DNA from: Geosiphon pyriformis
Lineage: Eukaryota > Glomeromycota > Glomeromycetes > Archaeosporales > Geosiphonaceae
NCBI GenBank assembly: GCA_016748015.1
Contig: JAAOMT010000675.1
Coordinates: 303,341-367,340, forward strand
DNA length: 64,000 bases
Direction of reading: 5' to 3'
The notes below the pieces were generated by a model. The model was not told where the DNA came from. It worked only from the letters and a program-made list of their open reading frames with translations, and did not search any database. This document shows positions 35,943 to 48,106 of the stretch, one piece after another. Position 1 is the first letter of the stretch. The number at the start of each line of letters is the position of its first letter. The position numbers were made by a program, and so were the translations under genes.

Positions 35943-37904
35943 ATGAATCCAATGAGCTTGTCTGCTGGTGGTTCTGGTTTAGTTTTGGCTGGGTTGGAGT
36001 TTCAGTTTAGTAATAGTGATAAGAAAAAAGTATGTGTTAAAAGTGTATACTTTTACAATTTCTTATTCAAGAAAATGAAAAAATCTGGGGCTTTTAATGT
36101 CATGGTTGACTCATTGGCTGGACTTTTGTCTGCCAACATATTACAAGCCAATGGTGATAAGCATGCTAAATCTTGGGGCAGTGAAATGGACAGCAAAAAT
36201 AACAATATAAGTGAAGTATTGGATATAGAGAACATGAAGAACATAGTTACTAAAGAAATGAGCTACATTGATTCCAACACTTCTGAAACAGATGATATGG
36301 TGGATAATACTACTCCAAAAATGATGTGTACTAGAACTTACGTCTTAGAAAAACTGCTGAAGGGGCCTTTTTTTGATGTTATGAGTAACAATAGTGCCGA
36401 ATTGGTGTTTTCAGTGTCTAAATTTGTTGGTTTCAAAAAATTGCTATTAGTGGATTTGTGTGTTGAAGATGTCCAGAATTTTGATTCAAAAAAATCTTTT
36501 GCATTAGATGTTGAACTTTCTGCAATGTCTGGTAAAACCTTTGGTAATAAGTTATTGTGTCTTAAGAAAATTTTTTATCAAATAGATGGTTTTGGGGGAG
36601 TTTCCACTCCTTCAAAGTTTCCTGGGATTATCAAATCATTTTTTACTTCAAAATCTAGTTTAAATAAGGCAAGAGATTTGGCTATTAGTGAGAAAATTTT
36701 GGTCAATGATGAGGTAAGAAAAATAAACAATCATTCAGATCAGGAAGTAATAGTCAAGGAGATCCTAGTAAATCTTCTTAAATCAGCAGTTGTATTAGTT
36801 TTTTCTAAATTTGACAAGGTTGTATCAGTGAGAATACAGTTAATTGGTCTCTGACAAAAAGCTTGAATGAAGTTTGAGTTATCAGATGTGGCTAGCATGA
36901 TTGCTGCCAAATGGTTAGTTCTCATGAGAAAAGATTCAGTAAGAGTGGCATTGGCTGTTGATAATAAACAAATGTGGATATTAAGAGATCATTATAGGGC
37001 TTTGCTCTATACCTTGTCAATTGATACTACTGCACATGATTTATCTAAACTGTTAGCTTCTTATGATGGAAAAACATGTTTCATTGGCTGCAATCTAGTT
37101 TCATATGCTTGTGACAGATGTGCAGTGGTTTGTTTTAATAGTAAGGAATTGAAAAATAATGCCATTGGTTCTTTGCCAGTTTTTAGGAGTGTGAATTTGA
37201 GATGGGTTGGTCTTTTTCTGGCTTGTTATGCTAAGTGTGACCAATTTGGCCATGTTTCTGATGATTGTTTTGTGAGTGAAAATTCTAAAGCTCATGAGAA
37301 ATAGGTGGTAATCTCTTAAAATCGGGTTCACTTGGCCAGTATATATAAAAAGAAGCAGGCATCTATTGCTCATCCAGTTTTTTTTGGTGGTAAAACTTGG
37401 GCGCAGATTGTCAGCAGTTTTTCTTTTTATGTTGTTTCTTTATCTTCATTAAATGCGGAAGCAGTATTAGGTGTGAAAACCCTTTACACAGTTTCTGTTC
37501 CTTTTAATGTTTCTAGTTTTAATGATTGTTTGGCTTCTTTGGAATGCTCTCTGGAGCTTGTGGTGGACCAGGTTTCTAACATCTTGAAGAAACTGAGTTT
37601 TGTTGATTCAGTGCCCCTGCTTTCTGTTCCTTATGTGTCTCCTTTAATTGCTTCTGCTTCTTCAGTATTGGATTTGGTCTTGGATATGGTTTTAGATGGT
37701 GTATTGGTGCTGCTTATTTCTCTTCTTTCTGGTGTTAATGTTATATTCTCTGATTTCAGCCCCAGCAGTTCAAAAGTTCTAACCACCAAAGTATGTGAAT
37801 TAGAGTCAAAGTTGGTGGCTTTGGAAGTGTCAATCCATTTAGTACTAGTTAGATTAGATCCTTTGGGCTCTGGTTTGGGTTCTCTGTCCTCTTATTCTTT
37901 CTAA
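35943..37904 (+). pseudogene. LINE C ORF1 (inactivated)
   Basis: It starts at ATG 35943 (MNPMSLSAGG). It is open to TGA at 36853-36855, where copy A has Trp (IGLWQKAL), so this is TGG to TGA. It reopens as ELSDVASMIAAKWLVLM, with further stops near 36866, 37303 and 37317. The knuckle is CAKCDQFGHVSDDC-like but reads CYAKCDQFGHVSDDC. The segment at 37332-37904 is open to the TAA at 37902-37904. That TAA shares its last A with the ATG of ORF2 (TAATG). Confidence 0.85.
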
Positions 37905-40900
37905 TGAGTGGTATGGTTTGAAGATTTGCCACTTGCAATATTCAAGGTATTAATGTACTTGCTAAGCAAAAGAATATTGTTCAGTGGCACTTGAGCTTGG
38001 ATAATATGGTATCTTTTGTCATGGAAACTAAGTTATGTTCTAGTGTTAAATCTTGGATTGTCAATAAGTTTGATGGTGTGCGGATATTCACATATAGCAT
38101 GGAAAAGAGTTATCTTGGTGCTAGTGTAGCTGTCATTATAAACAATTTCTTAGCTTGTTACATTTTTAAGGTAGAAGAGATTCCAAGAAGGGTCATTTTA
38201 ATGCAACTTCTGTTTAAAGACAAGCTCTCAATCACTGTCTTGGGTTTGTATGCTGGTGCTTCAGCTGGGGTTAGGTTTGATTAGGCTTCAGAGGTGAATT
38301 CTTTCATTGCTAAGACTATTAACTCTAGCACTTTCATAGTATTGGGTGGAGATTTTAATGAAAATAGTTCTGGGAGGAGTGTGAGTTTTAAGTTTTGTTT
38401 AAATTTGGGTTTAGTCAATTCTTTTGTGGGCCATTTTTTGGCCAAAACTGTTACATAGAACAATTCAAAAGGGATTGAGAGAACTATTAACTACATTTTT
38501 GTTAATAGAAACTTGGCTTCAGCAGTTGTGGGTTATGTAATTGGCTCCATTTCCGGTTTTTTTGATACTGATCACAAGGCTGTCACAGTATCTATTGGTT
38601 TAAGTGGCCTCTTGGATGGCTATCTGAATAGTTTACATAAACAAACGAACAAAAATCATTGGAAATTCAATATTAAGGATGCAGATGGAACCAAGTGGGC
38701 TAAGTTTAGGAATTGTGCAGCTTCCAAGCTGTTATTGGCAGAGGACAAACTTTCTGATGCTGAGGCATATGGTAAAATAGATGATATGTGAGTTATTCTG
38801 AAGAAAGTAATAATGGAATTAGCTGATGAGATATTTTTGAGGCACTGGTTTAGTGAGTTTTAGTGTTTAAGAAACAGACAGTTTTCCAGGTTTTTTGGGT
38901 TAGAAATATTGGCTGCCAAAATTGTTAAGAAATTTAATTTTGGTAATGCTGTTGGAGTTGATTGTCTCATAAAAACTTGGTCAATTTTGGATAAAGCCAA
39001 TGTTTATGCTATCACAAACCTAGTTCTCTTAGATAATCATCTTGTGTCTATTTTCAAACATTTGTTCTTGGTTCGTAAAAGTTATAGGAAGTTTAAAATA
39101 CATGAATCAAGATTGGCTGAGGAAATGTCTATTAGGAAGATGATAGAGAAGCAAATAGAGAAGTTTTGTTCTGATAAAAGTAGAATGATTAAAAGTGTTC
39201 TAGACTGACTCTTTCGCAAAGTGGTATTGAACCACTTGATGGTAAATGATAAGCTGGTTATGGAGCCAACCAAGGTTAAGTTTAGTGTGGATAAAATCAT
39301 GGAGAATTGGACAAAAAAGTAAATAGTGCCTCTGGTCTTGCCCAATCTCTGGGTCTGTCAATATGCACCTCTGGATTATGTGAGGAATAACACCTTTTCT
39401 GGTGTGATGCATTCTATTGGCTTGAGCAAATTGGTTTTGGTCATTGGTGGTTTACCTAATGGAAAGGCTACAGGCTTATTTGGCATCCTTAATAAACTGT
39501 GGAAGCATAGTAGTGATACAGTAGTAGGTTGTCTGTTAAGACTACTGAATATGTGCTTGAATATGAGTGGTGTGTCTGTTCTATAGAGAAAAGCATGAAT
39601 ATCAATGATTCCAAAACTCTATAACTGGGATGGAGTTTTTACAAACACTTGTTCTATTGCATTAATTGAAACCCCAAGGAAAATTTTTTCTAAAGTTCTA
39701 TCTAACCATATTTCATTTGCCTGTGGTAAATTTGGTGTCTTCCAAAATAATAACTTTTCAGTACTGAGAGGCACTTCTACACAATCTCCAGTGTTTGCTG
39801 TTGGATCTGTTATTGAAGATGCTTTTGAGAAAAACAAGGAAATTTGGTTGGTTTTACAAGATATGCGAAAAGCTTATGATTCTGTTGATTGGTACTATCT
39901 GAGGGCTAGCTTGCTGTGGATTAAGATATGTGACAAATTTATAAAATTTTTTGGTAGTATACATAAGGATAAAATTAATAAGATTATGACTGATTTTGGT
40001 TTGTCTAATGGTTATAGGGTGTATGATAGATTAGATCAGGGTGAAGTCTTCTTATTTCTTCTCTGAAGAATATTTTATAATCCTCTTTTGTGTGAGATTA
40101 AGAAACATGAACAATTGTGTGAGTACTGGATTGGTACAAAGTTTGTTTCAAGATTAGAAAAAATTGAGAATAGCAATAGAATAACATCTCATTTTGCAGC
40201 TGGTATATTTGTTAATAACATGATTTGAGTAGAGAGCTATTAAGTGTCAATTCAGTATGCTTTGAACATTGTCAGTGAATTCTTTAATGTTAATGACATT
40301 TCAATTAACAATAATAAAATGGTCACTATCCTCATTAATCAAGGTGTTAAGATTGCTTCTTTGAGTATTCGTGGTCAGCTGATTTCGATCACCAAAAAAG
40401 GCAAAATGCATTATTATCTAGGAATTTTTTTGTCTACTGAGAGTCTGTTCAAGCTGAGTGTTGCCAAAGCTCATTCTGATATTTGTTTCTTTATTAATGT
40501 TGTGCTGAGAAAAGCTATTACTAATAAGCAGTTCTTATATTTAGTGTTAGCTGTCTTGCAGCCTATTATCAATTATTGGACTCAGTTCAGTTTTGTTTTA
40601 TCAAATGTTTATTGCAAGTGGAATGCCATGATTAGGAAGAGTCTCAAACTTAAAACCTGTCTTCTTTGTGACTTTTCTGATGTGGCTTTACATTATCCTC
40701 TGTTGTATGGTCTAAAAATTTTCAAGCAGGTTCAGTCTGAGAATAAATTGGCTGCTGTGATTTCTTTTTCTAATGCATTAGGCATTCTGGAATGCTTGTT
40801 TAATCATAAATTTTTGGATTTGCAGATTATGAGCTGGGCTTCTATGAATCCCTTGCAGTTTTTTGTCAGGTTACATGTTAGTTCTGTGAACAATTTTTTG

Positions 40901-42595
40901 GCTGGTGTAGTAAAAGTTTTTTTGTGCAACAAACTGTCTTTGGTGAATAACCTGCCAAATGTCTTTCATAGTCCTGGTGTTTTTTCTATGTTACTGGTGT
41001 TAGAAGACACTCTTTACTTCAGTTCTGTACATTCTTTGAAGTGTTTTGGTATTATGTTTGGTAATAGACTGCTGGATAAAAAGAAGCATGTGATGGACTA
41101 GAAAACTTTTTGGTAGTGGAAAAGGCTTGATCTGAGAGGACCTGCTTCTTTTTGATTCAGACAAACATCTTAGTTTCTAAATGATAGTGGCATTCTGTTA
41201 CCTGATATTGCAAAACCTAGCCAGCTTCATGGTTTAAACATTTTGAATTCTTGGGAATTTTCTGTTGTGCAAAGTAGCTTGCATGAGATTTGGTCTAGTT
41301 TATTTGACATTTTCATGGATAGTTCAGTAAAAAATCTTGGCTCAGCTAATGTTATCAGTGGTACAGCTGTGTACTTTCTTGCTATAAATCTTAGTTTTGG
41401 GGTTGGAATTTGGGATTTGTTGTCTTTTACTTTGGCCAAGTTACAGGCCATTGCTTTGGCACTAAAGTGTGTCTCATCTTTTTGTACAGTGGTGTTGCAT
41501 ACTAACAGTTAAGCTGCCATTGATGCTTGTGTATCTGAGATGTCTTCTGTTGTGCCCAACTTCTATGTTTTATGTTGGGTGAAAAGGCATCACATTTTTA
41601 ATTTGATTTATGAGAAAAATATTAATGTGAAATGAATAAAGATTAGAGGTCATTTTGGAATTTGTGGCAATAAAAAAGCAGATGCTGTAGCTGGTAATGC
41701 TATGTGTTCTCAGTTTTCCTTGCCAGTAGGAGTGCAGGAACGTTTTTTGGTGGCTGAGAACATGGTTGTGTCTGGCAATGCCTAGCATTTTGTTCATAAT
41801 TTGTACAGATCTGTTTGTTGTGCTTGTTGAGAAGCTGGATCTGATCACAATGTTATTCCAAATGTATTGAGTGGAAGTGTTAACTGGGAAGCCACCTCAA
41901 GAGTGTGGCACCCTAATTTGCATATGCTTTTTGGGTTTACTAGTCAGAAGTCTTCTGCTTTACACTCATATTTGATGAAGACTGTGCACTGACAGCTTCC
42001 AGTAACAGTTAAGAAAAGATTGTATGATAAAAGTTATCCTAGTGTGCTGTGTTTGCTGTGCAGTGAAATAGAGCTGTCTGATCATGTTTTTTTGTGCACT
42101 TTAGATGTTGATGTTTAGGAGGAGATTCTGGCTGAAGCTTCTGCTTCATGGGTCTCTTTGGTAAGAGCTAGTACTTCATTTTCTTCTGCTGTTTTGTGGT
42201 TCTTTGGTCTTTGCTCTTTAGATATTGGTCTATACTTGATTGTGTATAAAAAGTTTGTTATAAAAGATTGGTGTGCAGAAGCTGTTAGAGTTTTTGATAA
42301 TAGAAAAGAGGCTGTGGACATTGTTGTTAATTATGTGAGGCATTTTGTTGAGTTATATTATTTTAGAATCTGGGTGGTGAGGTCTAAGCATAAAATAGAC
42401 ATAAAAAGAGCTGGCTTGGTCAGAAATGGTGAGTTGGTATCAGGTTTGACGTGCTGTGTGGTACAGGTATTGTCAGATAGTGTGGTTAGAATGCTTGGCA
42501 TTGCCGATTCTTTTACTGTTAGTTTTGGCTGTCATAGGTCTTGTCTTTTCTTTTCTAGGTTAGATTGTAATCTGTATATCATTATAAGTATGTAG
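37904..42595 (+). pseudogene. LINE C ORF2 (endonuclease, RT, RNase H; inactivated)
   Basis: It starts MSGMV then a stop (TGA for Trp), then RFATCNIQGINV. The endonuclease keeps VMETKLC, VLGLYAGAS and VLGGDFNENSSG, but the catalytic TIDYIFV is TINYIFV. RT keeps motif A (LQDMRKAYDSVDW) and GLDQG-like (RLDQGEVF), but the active site FVDD has become FVNN near 40208-40219, and a stop follows. RNase H is broken by a stop after LHTNS (about 41511) and by an Asp-to-Asn change. Other stops lie near 38282, 38456, 39206, 40064, 41099 and 42115. The C-terminus ends at 42593-42595. Confidence 0.85.
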
Positions 42596-42596
42596 T

Positions 42597-42735
42597 GTTG
42601 CCTTGTCTGGCCTGAGTGGCTAGCCACATGTAGCAAGTGTGTAAATTACATTTAGTTTGAGCTTTTTAGTATGGCTCTATATACTAGATAGTGGTTGAAC
42701 TTCACTCATTAAATGTATTTAATAAAAAAATAAAT
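42597..42735 (+). promoter_or_regulatory. LINE C 3' untranslated region
   Basis: It carries ggcctgagtggctagccac (palindrome 42616-42627), tttagtttgagc, atactagatagtggttg and cactcattaaatg, then the A-rich tail. All are in the same order as in LINE A. Confidence 0.6.
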
Positions 42736-43164
42736 AAAAAAAGTTGTTTAAAATCAGTTTAAAATTATTTTAATAATTATTTTTTGGTTTTATAAATTTA
42801 AAAATTCAATATTTTTTTAATAAATAATAATATTATTATTATTAACTAAAATTTAAATTATAATTACTATTAAAAACAACCAAAAAATAAAAACAAAATT
42901 ATTTAAAAAATACAAAATAATAAATATTATAGATTAAATATAATTCAAAAAGATTAATATAATTTTAATATTATAGATTATTTTATAAATTTTGTTTTTA
43001 CTAATATTAAAAATTATTATTATTATTATAATATTTTAATTTTTATATTTATATAGACTTACAAACAGATAATATTTAATTATATTATAATATAAAAATT
43101 TTTGATAGAATTTTATATTTTGGTATTTTCTATAATAATGAAGTCTTTTTTCTCATGTTTGTTA
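42736..43164. other. AT-rich decayed DNA
   Basis: No feature was recognised. The right-hand part probably belongs to the same old LINE copy as 43165-43494. Confidence 0.35.
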
Positions 43165-43494
43165 AATATTAAATTGTATATACTGTTTTATAAGAGCTTT
43201 GTGCTTAATAATTAGTACTGTAAAACTATATAGATATTTGATAATTGGAAAGAAACTGTTTAGGTATTAATTAATTTTGTGTATAAGTTGGATAAATATT
43301 ATTATTCTAATTTGTGAAGACTTAAATACAGAGTTGACATAGAAAAATATAATTTGGTTGGTAATAATAGAAAAATATAATTTAGTTGGTAATAATAGAA
43401 TAATATCTAATGTGTTTTATACTTTGATATCAGGTTTTTCAGATAAAATGATCAAGATAATTGGTATTAATAAGTTATTTGGTATTAATTTTGC
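43165..43494 (+). mobile_element. Old LINE ORF2 C-terminal fragment
   Basis: The sense translation is FDNWKETV, FVYKLDKYYYSNL, RVDIEKYNLVGNN, then YTLISGFSDKMIKIIGI and FGINFAIY. It matches the end of LINE ORF2 (copy C 42230-42530). It is decayed, with TAG/TAA stops. It contains a 28-bp tandem duplication (43343-43370 and 43371-43398). It is joined at about 43494 to the 3'-truncated end of LINE D on the other strand. Confidence 0.75.
43343..43398 (+). repeat. 28-bp tandem duplication in LINE fragment
   Basis: Two adjacent copies of a unit starting aaaaatataattt and ending ggtaataatag differ only at one g/a position. It is a recent local duplication within the decayed LINE. Confidence 0.8.
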
Positions 43495-44884
43495 TATCTA
43501 CACTGGACTTCACCTCTTCAGGCAACAAAACCAGATCATCATCAACTATCAAGTGATCCAACACAACCTTGCGAAAAGGCTTTTCCAACACACTCCTGAT
43601 CATACTACTCTTATCCGAACAGAAATTATCCATGCGCTTCTTAATCGCCTTCTTAACCGAAGCTTCTTTAGCCAACCTTGACTCAAACATCTTCGACCTC
43701 TTGTAATCTCTGCAAACCAATGACAAATGCCTAACAACAACATCAGATTTAACACCCGAGCCAACCAAGTCCTTGAAAACACGAGCCTTCGCGTCATCCA
43801 GAGTCGACCATTTACTCACAAGACGATCAGCGCCCAGCAAGTCACCAGAGCAAAATTTCTTGACAATCTTGGCCACCAACAATTCCAAACCAAAAAACCT
43901 AGAAGAATGTTTGTTTCTCGAACACTTGAATTCACTAAACCAATGCCTCAAAAATGTCATATCAGCAGAATCCACCACAGCTCCCACCAAAACTGCCCAC
44001 ATAGCATCCACATCACCACGTATTTCGGCACCAGAGAACACCTCACCCAAAGACAAAAGTTTAGCTGATGAGAGATCCTTAAACTTAGCCCATCCAACAC
44101 AGTCAGCATTTTTGATTTTGAACTTCCAACAATCCTTATTCGCCTGCTTGCACAAACTGTTCAATTGTACATCTAGAAGCCCACCCAAACTGACTGAAAC
44201 TACAACAGCCTTGTGATTGGTGTCAAAAAAATCTGAAACAGAAACAACTTGATGGCCAGCAACAGCAGTAGACAAATTACTATCAACAAAAATGTAATCA
44301 ATTGTTTTCCCAACCTCTCTCAAATTGCTCCATGTATAAGAATTAGCCAAATGATGACCAACAAATGAATTGACCAAACCTAAACTCAAACAAAACTTGA
44401 AACTAGCACTTTTACCAGATCCATTCTCATTAAGGTCCCCACCCAAGATAACAAAATTGCTGGAGTTGACCGCCTTTGCAATGAGGGTGTTAACTTCAGA
44501 AGCCTGACCAAATCTAGCCCCAGAGGAGGCACCAGCATACAACCCCAAAACAGTAACCAAAAGCTTGCCCTTAAACAGGAGCCGAACAGAAATAACCCGA
44601 CCAGGAATCTCCTCCACCTTAGATACATGATGGGCCAAAGAAGTGTTCATAACAATTGCAACCCCAGCACCCATGAAACCCTTATCCAAGCCAGAAGAAA
44701 ATATTCGCACTCCATCAAATTTATCCTTTATCCACGGCCCAGAAGAGGACCTCAACTTAGTCTCAGTGATAAAAGAAACCATATTTCCTGAGCTCACATG
44801 CCAACGAACAACATCCACTTGTTTCGCAGGAACATTGATACCCTGAATGTTGCACATAGCAAATTTCCAAACCAAACTACTCAT
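43494..44884 (-). CDS. LINE D ORF2 N-terminal endonuclease part (truncated)
   Basis: It runs from ATG at 44882-44884 (MSSLVWKFAMCNIQ) and is open to the truncation. The endonuclease motifs are all intact: ETKLRSS, VLGLYAGASSG, VILGGDLNENGSG, KTIDYIFVDS and DTNHKAV. The linker includes VLEKPFRKVVLDHLIVDD. The frame reads a few extra codons past the junction, into the inverted old LINE fragment, before a stop at 43475. No RT or RNase H is present, so this copy is non-autonomous. Confidence 0.85.
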
Positions 44885-46835
44885 TGAGATAAAAGAAAAG
44901 CCGACGAACCCGATCTAGAACGCAGATGATCTAATCTATCCAAGACTGAGTGAACTGAAGCCTCAAAAGCCATTATATTCGACTCCAAACCGCCAATCTT
45001 GGCAGTCAAAACCTTAGAACTGCTCGGACTAAAATCAACAACTGACCCACCAACATTGGGAGAAGAAGAAACAGACGACAACAACATGCTATCCAACTCC
45101 AAACCTGAGTCCATATCTGAAACAATGGCAGTTGGAGACACCAAAGGAAGAGCTGAGGGAGAAGGTGCCAATGGCACCAAGTCAATGAAACTTAATTTCT
45201 TTAAAATGAGTGAGACTTGGTCCACGAGAATTTCCACGGAGCGTTCCAGCACAGCTAGGCGACCACCTAAATCAGCGGCACCAGACGAGGAGGAATCCAT
45301 TAAGAAAGCCTTCGAACCAGAGACCAAACTGACACCAGGAGCACCCGAAGAGACAACACGAGAGGGAGAACAGCCTGCCACTTGGGCCCATGTCTTTCCA
45401 CCAAAAGAAACTGGACGAGCGACAGGGGCCAACTTCTTCTTATATATCCCAGCTAGACGAACCCGATCTTGCTCAGAAACCACCCTCCTTCCCCAAACAC
45501 CAGAATACTCACCCAAGGAACAGTTGACCGAAACATGACTGAATTGTTTACAATGAGCACAACTGGCCAAAGAAAGACCAGCCCAATGCAAACTCACATT
45601 TCTGAAAACTGGAACAGTACCAATAGCAGCCAACTTGGATGCCTCATCACCAAAACAAATTACAGCACATCTATTATGAACATATGAACTAGGGTTACGG
45701 CCGATATAACAAGTCTTCTCACCATATGATTCCAACAAACTGGAGAAATCATGAGCATTGGTGCCAACTGGAAGAGTATAGAGCAAAGCCCAATGCTAAT
45801 CCTTCAATACCCACGTTTGTTTATCAATATTTGCCTTTGCCATGTGGACAGAATCTTTTCCCATGAGCACAGACTATCTAGTTGCGACCAAATCAGCCAT
45901 CTCAGATGATTCATATTCCACCAGGGCCTTTTGCCAAGACCAATAAGCTGCACTTTAATTGAAACAATCTTGCTAAACTTGGAGAACACTGCCTCAATTG
46001 CCGATTTGGGAAGATCTACTGGGATTTTCTTGACGATCACCTTCCAATCTAAATGGCTGTTTACTTTTCTTAGATCATCATTTACCAATATTTTTTCACT
46101 GATTGCCATTTCCCTCGCCTTAAACAAACTTTTTTCAGATGTAAATAATGACCTTATTATTCCAGGAAATTTTGAGGGAGTCGAAACCCCCCCAAAACCA
46201 TCAACCTGATAAAAAATTTTTTTCACACAAACCAACTTATTACCAATAGTTTTGCCAGGAATGGCAGACAGCTCAATATCCAATGCAAACGATTTTGACG
46301 AAATAAAACTCCATTTCTCCGGAACACATGACCCGACTGGAAGAAGGCGATTGGACCCACAAAATTTAGGACTCGGAAGAGGCAGAGTGTCTTCACCATC
46401 ACTTAGCACGTTGAAAGAGAGAGGTGGCGGCTTACTGTTCAGAACATAGATGCAAGTATGTGTCTTCCTTGACATGGCATCATTCATGTCATCGTTCAAA
46501 CCTGAAACATCTGACTCTGCATAGCTAGTTTCCTTAGCGACGACGTTTTCCAAGTTATCCAAGTCCGAGACGCTACTTACGCTGTCCACTTTGCTGTTGA
46601 CCTCACTAGCCCACGATTGCCCAATATTAGGTCCATCACCACTTTCATCCATAACACTCGAGACACCAGCAGATGACTCCACCAAACTGTCAACCACTAC
46701 AGGTTTCTTTGGCTTCTTATAGGACGCACTGCGAGATTGAGGACCAACCGAATGCTTATTTTTGACACCAGACTGGGTCCCCAACCCAGCCAAAACGGAC
46801 CCAGAACCACCAGCAGCAAAGCCCACCGGTTCCAT
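44881..46835 (-). pseudogene. LINE D ORF1 with a one-base frameshift
   Basis: It starts at ATG 46835 (MEPVGFAAGG). It is open through the first RRM-like segment (VIVKKIPVDLPKSAIEAVFS) to about 45940, where one A present in copy A (ccaaagacc) is missing (ccaagacc) and the frame shifts. The downstream part, in the original frame, resumes with stops near 45872 and 45796. It is then open from LLYTLPVGTNAHDFSS through the knuckle CAHCKQFSHVSVNC (44881-45786). The N-terminal 200 residues differ substantially from copy A (PQSRSASYKKPKKPVVVDS), while the C-terminal part is nearly identical; this suggests a recombinant or a related subfamily. The stop overlaps the ORF2 start as ATGA. Confidence 0.85.
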
Positions 46836-46948
46836 AGCCACAAAAAGGGGAATGTCTGAAGAAATAACTGAAGAAAGGTGAAGGAGAAAGGGAAAATGAA
46901 GGCTATTTCAGTGATGACTCAAAACTCTCGTTGTGACCAGGGGATCAA

Positions 46949-46999
46949 CAAAAGATTTTAATAGTATTCCTTTTATTAATAATATAAACTATTTTTTTA
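46949..46999. other. Junction between LINE D 5' end and old Gypsy LTR
   Basis: This short AT-rich join holds the LINE D 5' boundary. The old LTR to its right has lost its first ~550 bp. Confidence 0.35.
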
Positions 47000-47192
47000 C
47001 TTTGAAATTTTTTTATAATCTTATAAAAAAAATAACATTAAAATATTTATAAAACTAATTTTATATATTGAATTTTTATTAATTTGATTTGTTTTGTTTA
47101 TTAAAGTTTAAATTATTTTTTTATTATTTTTATTATTATATAAGAACAATTTTTTGTTATTTATTAATATGTTATATTTAATTATAGCATAA
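47000..47192 (+). mobile_element. Truncated 5' LTR of old Gypsy (family A copy 2)
   Basis: It aligns to the last ~190 bp of the sense LTR of the young Gypsy (reverse complement of 54350-54560) and to 59920-60111. Shared blocks are aaaatattt.t.a.actaatttta, attgaattt.tatta, tttattaaagtt and ttattaatatgttata. Nearly all differences are C to T or G to A. The left part is missing. Confidence 0.75.
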
Positions 47193-47465
47193 AAGTAATT
47201 TTTTTTGTAAAATATTTATATTTTTAAATTATCTATTATTATATAAATAATTATTTTTTTAATATAAAAAATCCAAAATTATTCTATAATACATAATTAA
47301 AACAATTTAATTTATTTTTAACTTAATTTATTTTATTTTATCTTATTTGTTTTTTAATTAAAAACAATTTAATTATCAATTTTAAGATTTTGAAATTGGT
47401 ATTTAATTAATTATTTAACAAAAATTTATTTTGTATATATTATTTATTTTTTTGATCAAACATAT
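47193..47465 (+). mobile_element. Old Gypsy (family A copy 2): primer site and gag start
   Basis: Directly after the LTR, ataaaagtaattttttttg corresponds to ataaaagtggtgctctctg of the young copy (primer-binding region). Further on, ataaataattatt corresponds to the gag start atgggtgattatt. The gag start codon and primer site are thus destroyed by transitions. The sequence is interrupted by the young Gypsy at 47466 and resumes at 55075. Confidence 0.7.
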
Positions 47466-48106
47466 TGTTATGAGTTGGAGTAACAAGCTAATGGATAGCA
47501 AAAGAGAACAGAATTGTAGAGTAATGAAAATAATCAAAGGGAATTTCAACTTTAAAGAGCAAATTGAATGAGTATGAATTCAATATACGAGATCAGTCTC
47601 ATAAAATATTTCAGTCACTATTCTTTTCAAAGATAACTGGGGAATCTGAAGGTAGAGAGATAGTCTGTACTGTCAACAATTGATCACTACTGGTATAATT
47701 TTATGTCTCACATTAGCACTCTTAGAATTCAATATCAGATATCAACTTGTGCTTTTTAGTCATGTTTATTCAAATAATTTTCAAATGCTACAATTATATA
47801 TGTCAGGAAAAGACCAACAAATAATCTTTTATCTTTAAGATGTTCAAATACTTGAAGGTAAGGAAAGAGAAATTAGTGATAAGAAAAGAATTGAGATGAA
47901 AGTTGTTGTTTTATTTATTCTTGATTATTCAGATGCTTATTATTATATGCTTTTTTACAGCTAAGAGATTCATTACTTATATAGTTATCAAAAGTGGTCA
48001 ATGATCAGATCAATAATCACTTTCTAAAAATAGTGTGGCTAATCATATGACATTAGTGGCTAATATATGTGATAATTAATAAAAGGTATAGGTCTCAACC
48101 ATAACA
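47466..48106 (-). repeat. 3' LTR of young Gypsy A
   Basis: It is 641 bp with TG...CA ends. It pairs with 54350-55074; the differences are transitions plus an ~84-bp length difference in a minisatellite at about 47996-48020. The TATA-like ctatataag (sense) is at 47976-47984. The purine-rich gaagaggatga (sense) just upstream, at 48107-48117, is the likely polypurine tract. Confidence 0.92.

Larger units (their letters stand above)
35826..42735 (+). mobile_element. LINE copy C, full length, inactivated
   Basis: The copy is complete from a 5' UTR at about 35826 (sequence aligns to the 5' ends of A and D) to an A/T-rich tail near 42735. Both ORFs can be followed throughout, but each carries several nonsense codons and Asp-to-Asn changes. 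GC content is clearly lower than in A and D, and CpG is rare, so it lies between the young and fully decayed copies. Confidence 0.88.
43494..46948 (-). mobile_element. LINE copy D, 3'-truncated
   Basis: This is a young-looking minus-strand copy, very similar to A, from a 5' UTR near 46948 (cccctggtcacaacg on the sense strand) through ORF1 and the endonuclease part of ORF2. It stops abruptly at about 43494, before the RT domain. 3' truncation is unusual for LINEs, which normally lose the 5' end. GC and CpG are normal. Confidence 0.88.

Noticed and set aside
43165-46948. Twin-priming inversion of a single LINE insertion
   Set aside because: Twin priming would place the 5' end of the inverted part at the junction. 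Here the 3'-ward ends meet, and the two parts differ greatly in decay.
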